64,000 nucleotides of DNA from Sodalinema lacuna_A. Lineage in GTDB: Bacteria > Cyanobacteriota > Cyanobacteriia > Cyanobacteriales > Geitlerinemataceae. Positions 52,400 through 61,485 of this stretch are shown here, piece by piece (the stretch's first letter is position 1; the number at the start of each line of letters is the position of its first letter). The translations under genes and the position numbers were made by a program. The stretch lies in assembly GCA_900149785.2 (NCBI GenBank), contig FSSI02000003.1, forward strand, positions 62,001-126,000, in the 5' to 3' direction. A model generated the notes under the pieces. That model did no database searches, was not told the DNA's origin, and saw only the letters and a list, made by a program, of their open reading frames with translations.

Positions 52400-53062
52400 T
52401 TAAATCCAAGCCGCCGCTGTTTCCCAATTCAGCCCCCGACGGACCAGTTCAGGATGATTCGCATCTGTTAAATCTAAAATGGTGGACATTTCATACCCCG
52501 GTTCGCTGCCATCGTCGATAATCAAATCGACGAGTTTCTCCCAGCGATCGAACAATTCAGCTTTATCCAGGGTTTGACCCACCTCCAGGGTGGGAATCGG
52601 TGTACTACTGTCTTTATCGAGCAGATAGGCCGAGGTTGAGGCAATGGGAACTTGCAAGGCATCGAGAAGGGCAAGACAAACGGGGCGATCGGGAACCCGA
52701 ATCCCCGTAGTTTTGCGTTTCGGAGACATCACCAGTTTTGGCACTTGCTTCGTCGCCGGCAACAGAAAGGTAAACGGCCCAGGGATAAGACGTTTCATAA
52801 TTCGATAAGCCGGATCCGAGACTTGGGCATAACTGGCAATGTTAGACAGAGACGGGCAAAGAAAGGTTAACGGTTTTTCATTGGACAGTTGTTTAATTTG
52901 ACGAACTCGTTGCACCGCAGACTTGACGCTGATGTCACAACCGATGGCGTAAACCGTATCGGTGGGATATAACATCACAGCCCCTTGAGCTAGGGCATCC
53001 TTAATTTCCTCTATTCGTCGAGGTTGCGGGGTGTCCGGATGAACTTCGTAAATGGTTGCCAT
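52400..53062 (-). CDS. Sua5/YciO/YrdC-family (L-threonylcarbamoyladenylate synthase-type) protein
   Basis: A 220-residue protein with the YrdC-like fold: GAVMLYPTDTVYAIGCD binds ATP/threonine, NEKPLTFLCPSLSNI and LIPGPFTFLLPATKQVPKL follow the family pattern, and GIRVPDRPVCLALLD and STSAYLLDKDSS complete the core. Sua5/TsaC makes threonylcarbamoyl-AMP for tRNA t6A; the YciO branch has an uncertain role. The shortness of the C-terminus (no Sua5 extra domain) and the sequence lean to YciO-like. It is convergent with nothing; larC is divergent. Confidence 0.88.
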   Translation of the reverse strand: MATIYEVHPDTPQPRRIEEIKDALAQGAVMLYPTDTVYAIGCDISVKSAVQRVRQIKQLSNEKPLTFLCPSLSNIASYAQVSDPAYRIMKRLIPGPFTFLLPATKQVPKLVMSPKRKTTGIRVPDRPVCLALLDALQVPIASTSAYLLDKDSSTPIPTLEVGQTLDKAELFDRWEKLVDLIIDDGSEPGYEMSTILDLTDANHPELVRRGLNWETAAAWI

Positions 53063-53172
53063 AGGGTTGCAATAATGAAAGGTGATTAATCGGGTGCATT
53101 GGAGCGCCCTGCCACCCTATAATCGCATTGGATTTGCTATCACACCGGGTTTAGGGGGCAACAGAGCTAAGG

Positions 53173-54447
53173 ATGAGCCGTCGCATTGCCTATTTTGATT
53201 GTCCAACGGGTATCGCTGGGGATATGTGTCTCGGGGCGTTGCTCGATGCTGGCCTCCCTTTGGACTATCTCGAACAACAACTGGCTGGTTTAGGCTTGGC
53301 CGATGCTTTCGGGTTGCGGGCTGAACGAGTCCATCGCAACGGTCAAGCTGGGTTAAAGCTCCATGTGGAGTTACCCAGGGTCACTCAAGAACCGCCAACG
53401 TTTGAGGGGGCAACGTTTGAGGGGGCAACGTTTGAGGGGGCAACGTTTGAGGGACATCATCACCACCATCACGGCACTCGTCATTTGCCTGAGATTGAAA
53501 CGATGATTCAGGGCGCGAATTTGAGCCAGCGTGCCACGGACTGGAGTTTGAGGGTGTTTCGACGTTTGGCGGCGGCCGAGGGGGCTGTTCACGGCATTAG
53601 CCCCGATCGCGTCCATTTTCATGAGGTGGGGGCAACGGATGCGATCGTTGATATTGTGGGAACCTGTATCGGCCTGGATTGGTTTGAGGTTGACCAGATT
53701 TTTTGTTCGGCTCTCCCTAGCGGTGGCGGTACGGTGAAAGCGGCTCATGGACGGCTGCCGGTTCCGGTTCCGGCGGTGCTGAAACTGCTGGAAATGGGCG
53801 GGGTGATGATGTATGACAATGGCATTCAGCGAGAGTTAGTCACCCCCACGGGAGCGGCTTTGATGGTGACGTTGGCCGAGTCGTTTGGCTCGGTTCCGGC
53901 GATGAGGCTTCAACGCACGGGATTGGGGGCGGGAACTCAGGAGTTGCCGATTCCGAATCTATTGCGTCTGTGGTTTGGAGAGAGCGAGGAGAGGTTTGCG
54001 GGGGGCGATCGCGTCTGTGTTTTGGAAACTCAGTTAGATGACACTACGCCTCAGGTGATTGGCTATACCTGCGATCGCCTGTTCGAGATGGGTGCTTTGG
54101 ATGTCTTGACTCAACCGGTTCAGATGAAGAAATTTCGCCCCGGAATCTTGTTAACGGTGATTTGTCCCCCCGAGAAACAAGGGATCTGCGAACAGGTGAT
54201 TTTCCAAGAAACCACCACTCTCGGCATTCGCCAACGGCTACAACAGCGTTCGATTCTCCATCGTCGCCTTGAGACGGTCACCGTTGACGGCCAACCGGTT
54301 CGCGTCAAAGTTGCCACGGATGAACGTGGGGCAGTGGTCAATGTTCAGCCGGAATATGAGGATGTGGCGGCGATCGCCCGGACACAACAACGCCCCTGGC
54401 AACAGGTTCAGCAACAGGCCCGAGCGGCTTGGGTTAACTCTCGATGA
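53173..54447 (+). CDS. larC: Nickel pincer cofactor biosynthesis protein LarC
   Basis: A 424-residue protein in one continuous frame (in Lactobacillus it is made by frameshifting from larC1/C2). FDCPTGIAGDMCLGALLDAGL is the N-terminal signature; HFHEVGATDAIVDIVG, then ALPSGGGTVKAAHGRLPVP, and LETQLDDTTPQVIGYTCDRLFE are the other conserved segments. It inserts nickel (and needs CTP) into the LarE-made pincer nucleotide. A 5-residue tandem repeat GATFE occurs at ~76-95, followed by six His. SD AAGGA precedes ATG 53173. Confidence 0.92.
   Translation: MSRRIAYFDCPTGIAGDMCLGALLDAGLPLDYLEQQLAGLGLADAFGLRAERVHRNGQAGLKLHVELPRVTQEPPTFEGATFEGATFEGATFEGHHHHHHGTRHLPEIETMIQGANLSQRATDWSLRVFRRLAAAEGAVHGISPDRVHFHEVGATDAIVDIVGTCIGLDWFEVDQIFCSALPSGGGTVKAAHGRLPVPVPAVLKLLEMGGVMMYDNGIQRELVTPTGAALMVTLAESFGSVPAMRLQRTGLGAGTQELPIPNLLRLWFGESEERFAGGDRVCVLETQLDDTTPQVIGYTCDRLFEMGALDVLTQPVQMKKFRPGILLTVICPPEKQGICEQVIFQETTTLGIRQRLQQRSILHRRLETVTVDGQPVRVKVATDERGAVVNVQPEYEDVAAIARTQQRPWQQVQQQARAAWVNSR
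53396..53455. repeat. Four 15-bp tandem repeats inside larC (TFEGA codons)
   Basis: CAACGTTTGAGGGGG occurs four times head-to-tail (last copy CAACGTTTGAGGGAC), followed at once by a six-His run. The length is a multiple of three so the frame stays open. Confidence 0.95.
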
Positions 54448-54488
54448 TGACTCTGGATGATGACTCTGGATCTCGAACGGCTCGACAA

Positions 54489-54503
54489 TGAAAACAATTA
54501 TCA
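54489..54503. promoter_or_regulatory. Partial Zur/Fur-type box upstream of cobW gene
   Basis: TGAAAACAATTATCA fits one good half (ATTATCA) of the TGATAATnATTATCA consensus, 37 bp before the CobW ATG. It suggests metal (zinc) control, weaker than the full box before znuA. Confidence 0.5.
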
Positions 54504-54540
54504 TTTACAATAGTCGCGACTCGCCACAGCCTCAAGATTT

Positions 54541-55512
54541 ATGGTCAATACCCCCATGCTCAACACCGTTCCCGTGACCGTCCTGACTGGCTATTTGGGA
54601 GCCGGAAAAACCACGCTTCTCAACCGCATCCTCACCTATGAACATGGCAAAAAAGTCGCCGTGATTGTCAATGAGTTCGGTGAGGTGGGTATCGATAACC
54701 AATTGGTGATTGATGCCGACGAAGAAATCTTCGAGATGAATAATGGCTGTATCTGTTGCACCGTAAGAGGCGACCTGATTCGCATCATTAGTAATTTAAT
54801 GCGGCGGCGCGATAAATTTGACCACTTAGTGATTGAAACCACAGGGCTAGCGGACCCCGCCCCAGTGATTCAAACCTTCTTCGTTGATGAAGATATGCAA
54901 GAACAGCTCAACCTAGATGCGGTGGTGACGGTTGTCGATGCCAAACATATCCATGATCACTGGGATGCCGATGAGGCTCAAGAACAAATCGCCTTTGCCG
55001 ATGTGATTCTGCTCAACAAGACGGATTTAGTCAGCGAAGCCGAGTTACAAGACCTCGAAACGCGCATCCGTTCTATGAATATCATGGCCAAGGTCTATCG
55101 CACTCAAGATGCTGCCATTGAGATGAATGATATTCTCGGTGTCAAGGCCTTTGATCTCAATCGAGCCCTGGAGGTTGATCCCCAATTCCTCGACGAAGAT
55201 GCTCACGAGCATGATGAGACGGTGGGATCGATCGCCCTAGTGGAATCCGGGGCCGTCGATGCTGAGAAACTCAATGCTTGGCTGAGTGAGTTGTTGCAAA
55301 CCCAGGGGCCGAACATCTTTCGTATGAAAGGTATTTTGAATCTGGATGGAGAAGACGATCGCTTTGTCTTTCAAGGGGTGCATATGCTCTTCGATGGTTC
55401 CCCCGATCGCCCCTGGAAGCCCCAGGAAACCCGCAAAAATGAGTTAGTCTTCATTGGCCGCGATCTCGATGAAACGCAGTTACGAGAGGATTTTCGCGCG
55501 TGTCTGGTCTAA
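54541..55512 (+). CDS. CobW/COG0523-family GTPase (zinc-homeostasis type)
   Basis: A 323-residue G3E GTPase. Walker A GYLGAGKTTLLNRIL, the metal-binding CxCC motif GCICCTVRGDL, ETTGLADPAPV and NKTDLV are all present, and the C-terminal domain (VFQGVHMLFDGSPDRPW) is the CobW_C type. His-rich stretches (HDHWDADEA; EDAHEHDET) suit metal chaperoning. The operon neighbours, a WD40 protein and znuACB, and the half-Zur box point to zinc delivery under limitation rather than cobalt. ATG 54541 chosen; 54556 is an alternative. Confidence 0.9.
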   Translation: MVNTPMLNTVPVTVLTGYLGAGKTTLLNRILTYEHGKKVAVIVNEFGEVGIDNQLVIDADEEIFEMNNGCICCTVRGDLIRIISNLMRRRDKFDHLVIETTGLADPAPVIQTFFVDEDMQEQLNLDAVVTVVDAKHIHDHWDADEAQEQIAFADVILLNKTDLVSEAELQDLETRIRSMNIMAKVYRTQDAAIEMNDILGVKAFDLNRALEVDPQFLDEDAHEHDETVGSIALVESGAVDAEKLNAWLSELLQTQGPNIFRMKGILNLDGEDDRFVFQGVHMLFDGSPDRPWKPQETRKNELVFIGRDLDETQLREDFRACLV

Positions 55513-56561
55513 GGAAATCTCCCCTCAAACAAGAACGTCGGGGTCAGTTGCGCGACTATGGAACGGCTCTGGCCTGGACTCCCGATGGCCATCAAGTGGC
55601 CATGGCCTCCGCCGCCGGAGAGATTGTCCTCATTGCCCTCGACGGCAGACCGCAACAGGTACTGCGAGACCCCGAGGGCCAGTCCATGGATGCTCTATCG
55701 ATCTCCCATGATGGACAGTTCCTGGCCGCTGGAGGACAAGCCGGGGATGTGATGATTTGGCGGCTGGGAGACTCTCCCCAACTCGTCGCCTGTTTAGAAA
55801 ATGCCCGCACCTGGGTCGAACACCTGGCCTGGCATCCTCATCGTAATGAGGTGGCCTTTGGGGTCGGTCCTTATGTCCAAGTTTGGGATGCTGAGGCGGC
55901 GGAGGTGGTCACTACCCTGATGTTTGAAGCCTCTTCGGTGTTAGATCTCGCTTGGCATCCCGAAGGCACTCAGTTAGCCGCAGGAGGCCATCAGGGGATT
56001 AAAGTTTGGAGTTGTCAGGCTTGGGATGATGATCCCCAAGTCTATGAGATTCCCGCCGCTAGTCTCTGTCTCGCTTGGTCTAGCAATGGGGAATATCTAG
56101 CCTCGGGGAATATGGATCGCACTCTGGTGGTTTGGGCGATGGGTAATCCCTATCCTTGGCAAATGCAAGGCTTTCCGGGTAAGGTGCGAGATTTGGCTTG
56201 GTCTGAGTTTTGGTTGGGAAACGCCCCCCTGTTGGCGGCAAGCAGTCGCGAGGGGATTGTCATCTGGGATAAACATCAGCAGGATGACGACGGTTGGAAT
56301 CCTCAAGTGTTGGAACTGCATCATGGTCGCGTTAGTGCGATCGCCTTTCAACCTCACACTCAACTCCTGGCCTCGGCCTCGGAAGATGGCTCGATTTGTC
56401 TTTGGCAAGATGCGGTTGAGGTGGTGCAACTCCTCGATGGAACGGAGGGCGGTTTTTCGGCTCTGGCCTGGAACCCCGATGGCACCGCTTTGGCGGCTCT
56501 GGGAGATACAGGCGACTGGCTGCTTTGGCAGCAACGCCGCCCCAAAACCGGATTTTTCTAG
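55500..56561 (+). CDS. WD40-repeat protein encoded with the zinc genes
   Basis: About 353 residues starting GTG at 55500, overlapping the CobW stop by 13 bp. Seven WD/WQ-type repeats cover the whole length, e.g. GTALAWTPDGHQVAMASAAG, VEHLAWHPHRNEVAFGVGPYVQVWD and LASASEDGSICLW, i.e. one beta-propeller and nothing else. It probably acts as a scaffold for CobW-dependent metal delivery; this is inferred from the operon. Confidence 0.88.
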   Translation: MSGLRKSPLKQERRGQLRDYGTALAWTPDGHQVAMASAAGEIVLIALDGRPQQVLRDPEGQSMDALSISHDGQFLAAGGQAGDVMIWRLGDSPQLVACLENARTWVEHLAWHPHRNEVAFGVGPYVQVWDAEAAEVVTTLMFEASSVLDLAWHPEGTQLAAGGHQGIKVWSCQAWDDDPQVYEIPAASLCLAWSSNGEYLASGNMDRTLVVWAMGNPYPWQMQGFPGKVRDLAWSEFWLGNAPLLAASSREGIVIWDKHQQDDDGWNPQVLELHHGRVSAIAFQPHTQLLASASEDGSICLWQDAVEVVQLLDGTEGGFSALAWNPDGTALAALGDTGDWLLWQQRRPKTGFF

Positions 56562-56620
56562 GAGCTGTCCTCGGAGAAGAGGATTTAAGAATTTGAGGAT
56601 TTAAAGTCTCGCCAGATGTG

Positions 56621-56635
56621 TGATAATGATTATCA
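56621..56635. promoter_or_regulatory. Zur box (7-1-7 inverted repeat) before znuA
   Basis: TGATAATGATTATCA is a perfect palindrome (7-1-7) of the cyanobacterial Zur/Fur type, 60 bp before the znuA ATG at 56695. Its location in a zinc gene cluster favours Zur. Confidence 0.85.
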
Positions 56636-56694
56636 TTCACGAGGTATTCACGAAAATAGCTCAATCTGCGACCCCATTACCGAGAACGTCAGCC

Positions 56695-57831
56695 ATGTCT
56701 ATTCCTGATCTACCAACGCTTCTGAACTTACCCCGTCGTTGGGGTCGTCCTCTGTGGGCGATCGCCACCTCTGTTACCCTAGTCGGGTTAAGTAGTTGTG
56801 CTGCGGACCCCGACACCACCTCTGCAACGCCTCAAGGGGAAACCGACAGCGAGGAACTACAAGTTGTCACCAGCTTTCTACCGATGACTCAGTTCACCAA
56901 GGCCGTTGTCGGCGATCGGGCCGAGGTTACCCAACTGTTACCCCTTGGCGTTGATCCTCATGACTATCAAGCTCGGCCCGCCGAAGTTCAAACCTTGGCC
57001 GAGGCGGATATCTTGGTGAAAAATGGTTTGGGGATGGAGTTCTACCTTGATGGCCTCATCGCCAATGCTGAGAATCCCGATTTGTTGATCATCGATACCA
57101 GTGAGGGAATCGCGGTTCTCTCGAATCAGGACAGCAAAGGTCACGAACATGACCACGATGAACATGACCACGATGAGCATGACCACGATGATGACCACGA
57201 TGATGACCACGATGATGTCCATGATCATGGACATGACCATGGACATGACCATGGAGAATACAATCCTCACATCTGGCTCGATCCCAAGCGAGCGATCCAA
57301 CAAGTAGAAAACATCCGCGATGGTCTAATCACCCATGATCCCGAGGGAGAAGCCGAATACACCGCCAATGCAGCGGCGTATATTGAACAGTTGCGGGATC
57401 TCGATGCTGACATTAGCAACGCCTTAGAGCCTTATGGGGGAGAAACCTTTATTGTGTTCCATGATTTTGCCCCCTACTTTGCCGAGAGCTACAATTTAGA
57501 AACTGATTTTTTGGTGGATATCCCCGAGTCAAACCCATCTCCCGGAGATGTACAGCGAATCTCAGAACAGGTGGCCAGCACCAACTTGAAAACCCTTTTG
57601 GCTGAACCTCAAGCCGGACAAGAGGCCTTTAGTGCTTTGGCCCGAGATTTAGACATCAATGTTAGTATTTTTAGTCCTGTCGCCGTGGCCTTCAGTCCTG
57701 AGGACATGGAACCTGAGGCCTATCTGACGATCATGCGTGAGAACTTGGTGAATCTCCAGTCAGCCTTTGCGGGTTCGGCTCAGTCTTGGTGGGAGCTTGA
57801 GAGACCTGAGCTGGCCCGCGTCAGTCATTAA
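56695..57831 (+). CDS. znuA: Zinc ABC transporter substrate-binding lipoprotein ZnuA
   Basis: About 378 residues from the ATG at 56695. LVGLSSCAAD is the lipobox. The cluster A-I fold has metal-ligand His in LPLGVDPHDYQARPAEV, NPHIWLDPKRA and IVFHDFAPYFAESY, with an Asp/Glu in the last loop. A long HDHDEHDHDEHDHDDDHDD-type loop of alternating His and Asp, ~25-40 residues (from about 145), is typical of ZnuA and captures zinc. Zur box upstream. ZnuC and ZnuB genes follow. Confidence 0.95.
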   Translation: MSIPDLPTLLNLPRRWGRPLWAIATSVTLVGLSSCAADPDTTSATPQGETDSEELQVVTSFLPMTQFTKAVVGDRAEVTQLLPLGVDPHDYQARPAEVQTLAEADILVKNGLGMEFYLDGLIANAENPDLLIIDTSEGIAVLSNQDSKGHEHDHDEHDHDEHDHDDDHDDDHDDVHDHGHDHGHDHGEYNPHIWLDPKRAIQQVENIRDGLITHDPEGEAEYTANAAAYIEQLRDLDADISNALEPYGGETFIVFHDFAPYFAESYNLETDFLVDIPESNPSPGDVQRISEQVASTNLKTLLAEPQAGQEAFSALARDLDINVSIFSPVAVAFSPEDMEPEAYLTIMRENLVNLQSAFAGSAQSWWELERPELARVSH

Positions 57832-57917
57832 AAAGCCGCAAAAGACTGCAATAAAGATACCATCAATCCAGCAGTAAAATATGGGTTTAATGCTAGCTAA
57901 GATAACGGAGGGAAAGC

Positions 57918-58685
57918 TTGAGTGATACTGTAATGACCGTTGAAAACGTAACGGTTTATCGTGAATCCTATGCAGCGGTGCAGAATGTCTCATTTTCCCT
58001 TGACGCGGGAACAGACACGGCGATTGTGGGTCCTAACGGTGCGGGAAAAAGTACCCTGGTTCAAGCATTATTAGGGATTTTACCCAGACAATCGGGTGAT
58101 ATTTTTGTCTTGGGACAAGCGTTGAGCCGTCAGGGGTCTCTCCCTTCTGCGGTGCGAGAGAAACTGGCCTATCTTCCTCAACAGTTTCTCTTTGATCGTC
58201 GTATTCCGATTACAGTCGAGGAATTGGTGGGTCTGGGTTGGGACCCCCCTGGACTCCGATTTCCTTGGCTGGGGGGACGACAGCGGTTTCACCAAGTCCG
58301 TCAGGCCTTAGCACGGGTGGATGCGGCCCATTTGCGATCGCAACCCATCAGCCGTCTCTCGGGTGGAGAGATGAAGCGAGTTTTGTTGGCTTATTGTTTA
58401 GTACGTCCCCGCAGTCTCTTGATTTTAGATGAAGCACCGGCGGGTTTAGATATTCAAAGTGAGTCGGAGTTTTATCAACTTCTCTATCAGTTGAAACAAG
58501 AACAAGGCTGGGCAATTTTGCAAGTTTCCCATGATTTAGATATGGTTCGGCGACATTGCGATCGCGTCCTCTGTCTGAACCGAACCTTACGCTGTCAGGG
58601 AGTTCCTGACGTTGCTCTTTCACCGGAAAACCTCGTCGCCGCCTACGGAAACGAGCGATCGCCGTACCATCATTCCCATTCGTAA
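57918..58685 (+). CDS. znuC: Zinc ABC transporter ATPase ZnuC
   Basis: A 255-residue ABC ATPase: Walker A GPNGAGKSTL, signature LSGGEMKRVL, Walker B LLILDEAPAG, and H-loop SHDLDMV. GGAGGG lies 5 nt upstream of TTG 57918, which decides that start (next ATG is 57933). It couples ATP hydrolysis to zinc import by ZnuB. Confidence 0.94.
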   Translation: MSDTVMTVENVTVYRESYAAVQNVSFSLDAGTDTAIVGPNGAGKSTLVQALLGILPRQSGDIFVLGQALSRQGSLPSAVREKLAYLPQQFLFDRRIPITVEELVGLGWDPPGLRFPWLGGRQRFHQVRQALARVDAAHLRSQPISRLSGGEMKRVLLAYCLVRPRSLLILDEAPAGLDIQSESEFYQLLYQLKQEQGWAILQVSHDLDMVRRHCDRVLCLNRTLRCQGVPDVALSPENLVAAYGNERSPYHHSHS

Positions 58686-58701
58686 CCTCTGATTATTTCC
58701 C

Positions 58702-59541
58702 ATGTCTTTTTCGGCTGAACTGGCTCGTGTCACAGATTTATTCCAACTTCCATTTATGCACCGCGCCCTCATCGGAGGAGTTCTCACCGGGGCGACTGGA
58801 GGGCTGTTAGGAAGTTTTGCCGTGTTGCGACAACTCTCATTTTTTAGTGATACTTTAGGACATTCCGCTCTACTTGGGATTAGTTTAGGAGTTGTGCTTG
58901 GGGTTAATCCCACGTTAGTTTTATTACCGTTTGCGGTTGTTTTTGCTTTAGGAGTATCGTATTTATTAGAAAAAACCAAAATCTGGACTGATGCTTTGTT
59001 GAATATCGTCTATTCCTCGTCTCTAGCGTCGGCAATTATCCTCCTGAGTTTTGTGGGTCAATATAAAGGAGGATTAAATAACCTCTTATTTGGAGATATT
59101 CTGGCAATCCGTCCTGGAGATTTGCTGTTTAGCTCTGTTCTTCTCGGAGTCTGTATTGTGTTTATTAGCTTAACCCTGCGAACACAAATGTTAGTGACAC
59201 TCCATGAAGAATTAGCGATGGCTCGGGGGATTTCCGTCTCAACCCATCGCATGATCTTTACAACACTCTTAGCCCTGGTGGTGGCGATTTCGATTAAGGC
59301 GATTGGTGTTTTGCTGATTAGTGCCTTTGTGGTGACTCCCGCTTGTACCGCACAATTGATGACGGGTAAATTCTCCCATTACATCGTTATTTCTGCCATA
59401 ATTGGTGCGGTCAGTGCCGTGGGAGGGATGGTATTATCCGCCTTTTTTGATTTACCCTCGGGTCCGAGTATTGTGATGACTCAATTAAGCCTATTTTTCT
59501 TGGCTGCGTCGTTTCCCTATTTGCGGAAACGTGCCATTTAA
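58702..59541 (+). CDS. znuB: Zinc ABC transporter permease ZnuB
   Basis: A 279-residue membrane protein of the ABC-3 family with about 8 hydrophobic segments. RALIGGVLTGATGGLLGSFAVLRQLSFFSDTLGHSALLG is the conserved N-terminal region (quoted in parts: GSFAVLRQLSFFSDTLGHSA), and the cytoplasmic EAA-like loop is TFVVTPACTAQLMTGKF-like (AFVVTPACTAQLMTGKFS). It starts 16 bp after znuC. Forms the zinc channel. Confidence 0.94.
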   Translation: MSFSAELARVTDLFQLPFMHRALIGGVLTGATGGLLGSFAVLRQLSFFSDTLGHSALLGISLGVVLGVNPTLVLLPFAVVFALGVSYLLEKTKIWTDALLNIVYSSSLASAIILLSFVGQYKGGLNNLLFGDILAIRPGDLLFSSVLLGVCIVFISLTLRTQMLVTLHEELAMARGISVSTHRMIFTTLLALVVAISIKAIGVLLISAFVVTPACTAQLMTGKFSHYIVISAIIGAVSAVGGMVLSAFFDLPSGPSIVMTQLSLFFLAASFPYLRKRAI

Positions 59542-59628
59542 GGTGTGGACAGTTCCTGTTTTTTGATAACGGGGTTGAGCGAGTCGAGTGTCTTGGACTG
59601 ATGAGGCGGTTGGTTTAGCGGGTAGGAT

Positions 59629-60378
59629 TTAGCGGTAGGTGATGCGATCGAGGGTCGCCTGAAAAAAGGCCGTCTCGTCGAGGTTATCTGACTCAACTTG
59701 TCCCCAACCGACGGAAAACTGGCTCGGAACTCGATAGCCACTGACCTCCGTTTCTGCCTCCATGACCCCGGAAAATAGGCGATCGCCATAGGTCATATCA
59801 TCAGGATTTCCCCAACGCTGAAAACCGATGCGTTCCACTTGTCCTTGGCCACCTAGCTTTAATCGTAACCGTGTGGTTTCTCCCAACAGATGAATCGGGG
59901 TTTCAATCTCACGGTGATTGAGGACCGTCCAGGGGCGATCGCCATCAGCCAAAACCGAAGGAAGCCAAATACTTTCGCCTTGCATTCGTCCAATAATTGA
60001 GCGGGTAATGTCCTCTCCGTCCGCCGTCATCACCGGAATCAGTCCTAGGAGTTTCCACGCTAAGCGTCCGCCGCCATTGACGAGTGAATCAGCCCCAAAA
60101 ATGGGCAAAATGCCCTTCATCCAGGCCGTTGCACTCCAAATCATACCCTGATCCCAAGCGATGACTTGTTCAGCTTGGAAGGGAGTCCAGGTGTTAAGTT
60201 TGATCCGGCCGTGCATCCGCAGGCGAACGGCGGTGGCCAGAGGTGTTCCTGGGGCGATGCTATGGTTTAGGTAGCGTTGTACGGGGTCGGGAAGATGAGT
60301 CAGGCGATCGGGATCGAAAACCTGAGAATTAGACCTTGCAGACTCCCAGAGGTGGTTTAGGGCAGATTTTCCAGGCAT
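59629..60378 (-). CDS. DUF6544 family protein
   Basis: A 249-residue soluble protein. DPDRLTHLPDPVQRYLNHSI, the RLRMHGRIKLNTWTPFQAEQVI stretch (quoted: LNTWTPFQAEQVIAWDQGMI) and the MTADGEDITRS segment match the DUF6544 family, whose function is not known. C-terminal beta strands (YGDRLFSGVMEAETEVSGYRV) follow. It faces znuB convergently and lies downstream of the CDF gene on the same strand. Confidence 0.8.
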   Translation of the reverse strand: MPGKSALNHLWESARSNSQVFDPDRLTHLPDPVQRYLNHSIAPGTPLATAVRLRMHGRIKLNTWTPFQAEQVIAWDQGMIWSATAWMKGILPIFGADSLVNGGGRLAWKLLGLIPVMTADGEDITRSIIGRMQGESIWLPSVLADGDRPWTVLNHREIETPIHLLGETTRLRLKLGGQGQVERIGFQRWGNPDDMTYGDRLFSGVMEAETEVSGYRVPSQFSVGWGQVESDNLDETAFFQATLDRITYR

Positions 60379-60436
60379 ATTGATTTAGGAATTAACGGCG
60401 AATAATCAATCATTCAAAACAAAGCATCAACCATCT

Positions 60437-61345
60437 TTACCCATTCTCGGAGTCATCGCCGTAACTGATCTTCTCCGATTGATAGTTCGGCGGTTCCATA
60501 TGAATCGTGAGGCGAATGGGAGAAAAACGGTCTTCAAGTTTCGCTTCAATATCTTCCGTGATACCATGAGCCGTTGCCAAATCTTGAGCATCAACCACAA
60601 CGTGCATTTCCACAAAAAGCTGTCGACCAATCAGTCCCCGTGAGGCAATCTCATGGCAATTGATGACGCCAGGAACCTCCATGACTAGATTATGGATGGC
60701 TTCGGGGGCGATCGCCATCTCATCAATCAACCAGGGTAGATTCTCCCGCAACACCTCCCAACCACTACGGAACACCAACCCAGCCACAGGAACCGCCAGC
60801 CAAATATCCAATTGAGGATACCCCAACCAAACCCCGATTAAGCCAAGCATAACGGTAATCGTAATCCAGACATCACTCATGGTATGGTGAGCATCAGCGA
60901 TGAGAATCTTGCTGCCGAGTTTGATACCCACTCGTCGCTCATAGTAGGTGACCAGGATATTGACCCCCAACACAAAGAGCATGAGCCAGAGAACCAGCGG
61001 AGACATCGTCACGGGGTTCTCGTCAGCCAACAGACGCTCCAGCACCCCCTTGAGAATCTCGAAAAATGCCGCCCCGAGAAAGGCCGCGATTCCTAACGCA
61101 CCGATGGCTTCAAACTTCTGATGTCCATAGGGATGTTCGCGATCGGGTTTGGGAGAAGATAACTGACTCGTCACCAATCCTAGAATATTACTGGCACTAT
61201 CAGTCGTGCTATGGAGCGCATCAGCGACTAAACTCAGGGAGCCAGTCCACCATCCCAAACATCCCTTAATGATGACCACTAATAGATTCAGGGCCAAGGT
61301 GACCAGCAACACCTGGCGGACTTGAGGGCGATGATCTACAACCAT
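60437..61345 (-). CDS. Cation diffusion facilitator (CDF) transporter
   Basis: A 302-residue protein. Six membrane helices; the two transport metal sites are HxxxD in LVADALHSTTDSASN (helix 2) and DAHHTMSDVWITI (helix 5). The C-terminal cytoplasmic domain has VEMHVVVDAQDLATAHGI and LEDRFSPIRLTIHMEPP, a CDF metal-sensing fold with His. It expels Zn(II) or another divalent metal, the opposite direction to the ZnuABC system nearby. It has no Zur box of its own that I can see. Confidence 0.93.
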   Translation of the reverse strand: MVVDHRPQVRQVLLVTLALNLLVVIIKGCLGWWTGSLSLVADALHSTTDSASNILGLVTSQLSSPKPDREHPYGHQKFEAIGALGIAAFLGAAFFEILKGVLERLLADENPVTMSPLVLWLMLFVLGVNILVTYYERRVGIKLGSKILIADAHHTMSDVWITITVMLGLIGVWLGYPQLDIWLAVPVAGLVFRSGWEVLRENLPWLIDEMAIAPEAIHNLVMEVPGVINCHEIASRGLIGRQLFVEMHVVVDAQDLATAHGITEDIEAKLEDRFSPIRLTIHMEPPNYQSEKISYGDDSENG

Positions 61346-61485
61346 AGTCGGTCGGCTCCAAAATCAAGAGAAGTTCATAAAACGTAACTCAGTCCTGGAC
61401 TTAAACGAGTCCGAGTCACGAATTTTACGCAAAATCAGTCTAATCGGCTAATTTAGAAAAGAAGCGCTTTAAGACCACCTATAGC

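Noticed and set aside
56097..56534. Antisense frame over the WD40 gene
   Set aside because: WD40 repeats on the plus strand are clear; the antisense frame is a by-product of codon bias.
57101..57307. Met/Thr-rich frame inside znuA
   Set aside because: An out-of-frame reading of the His/Asp-rich loop.
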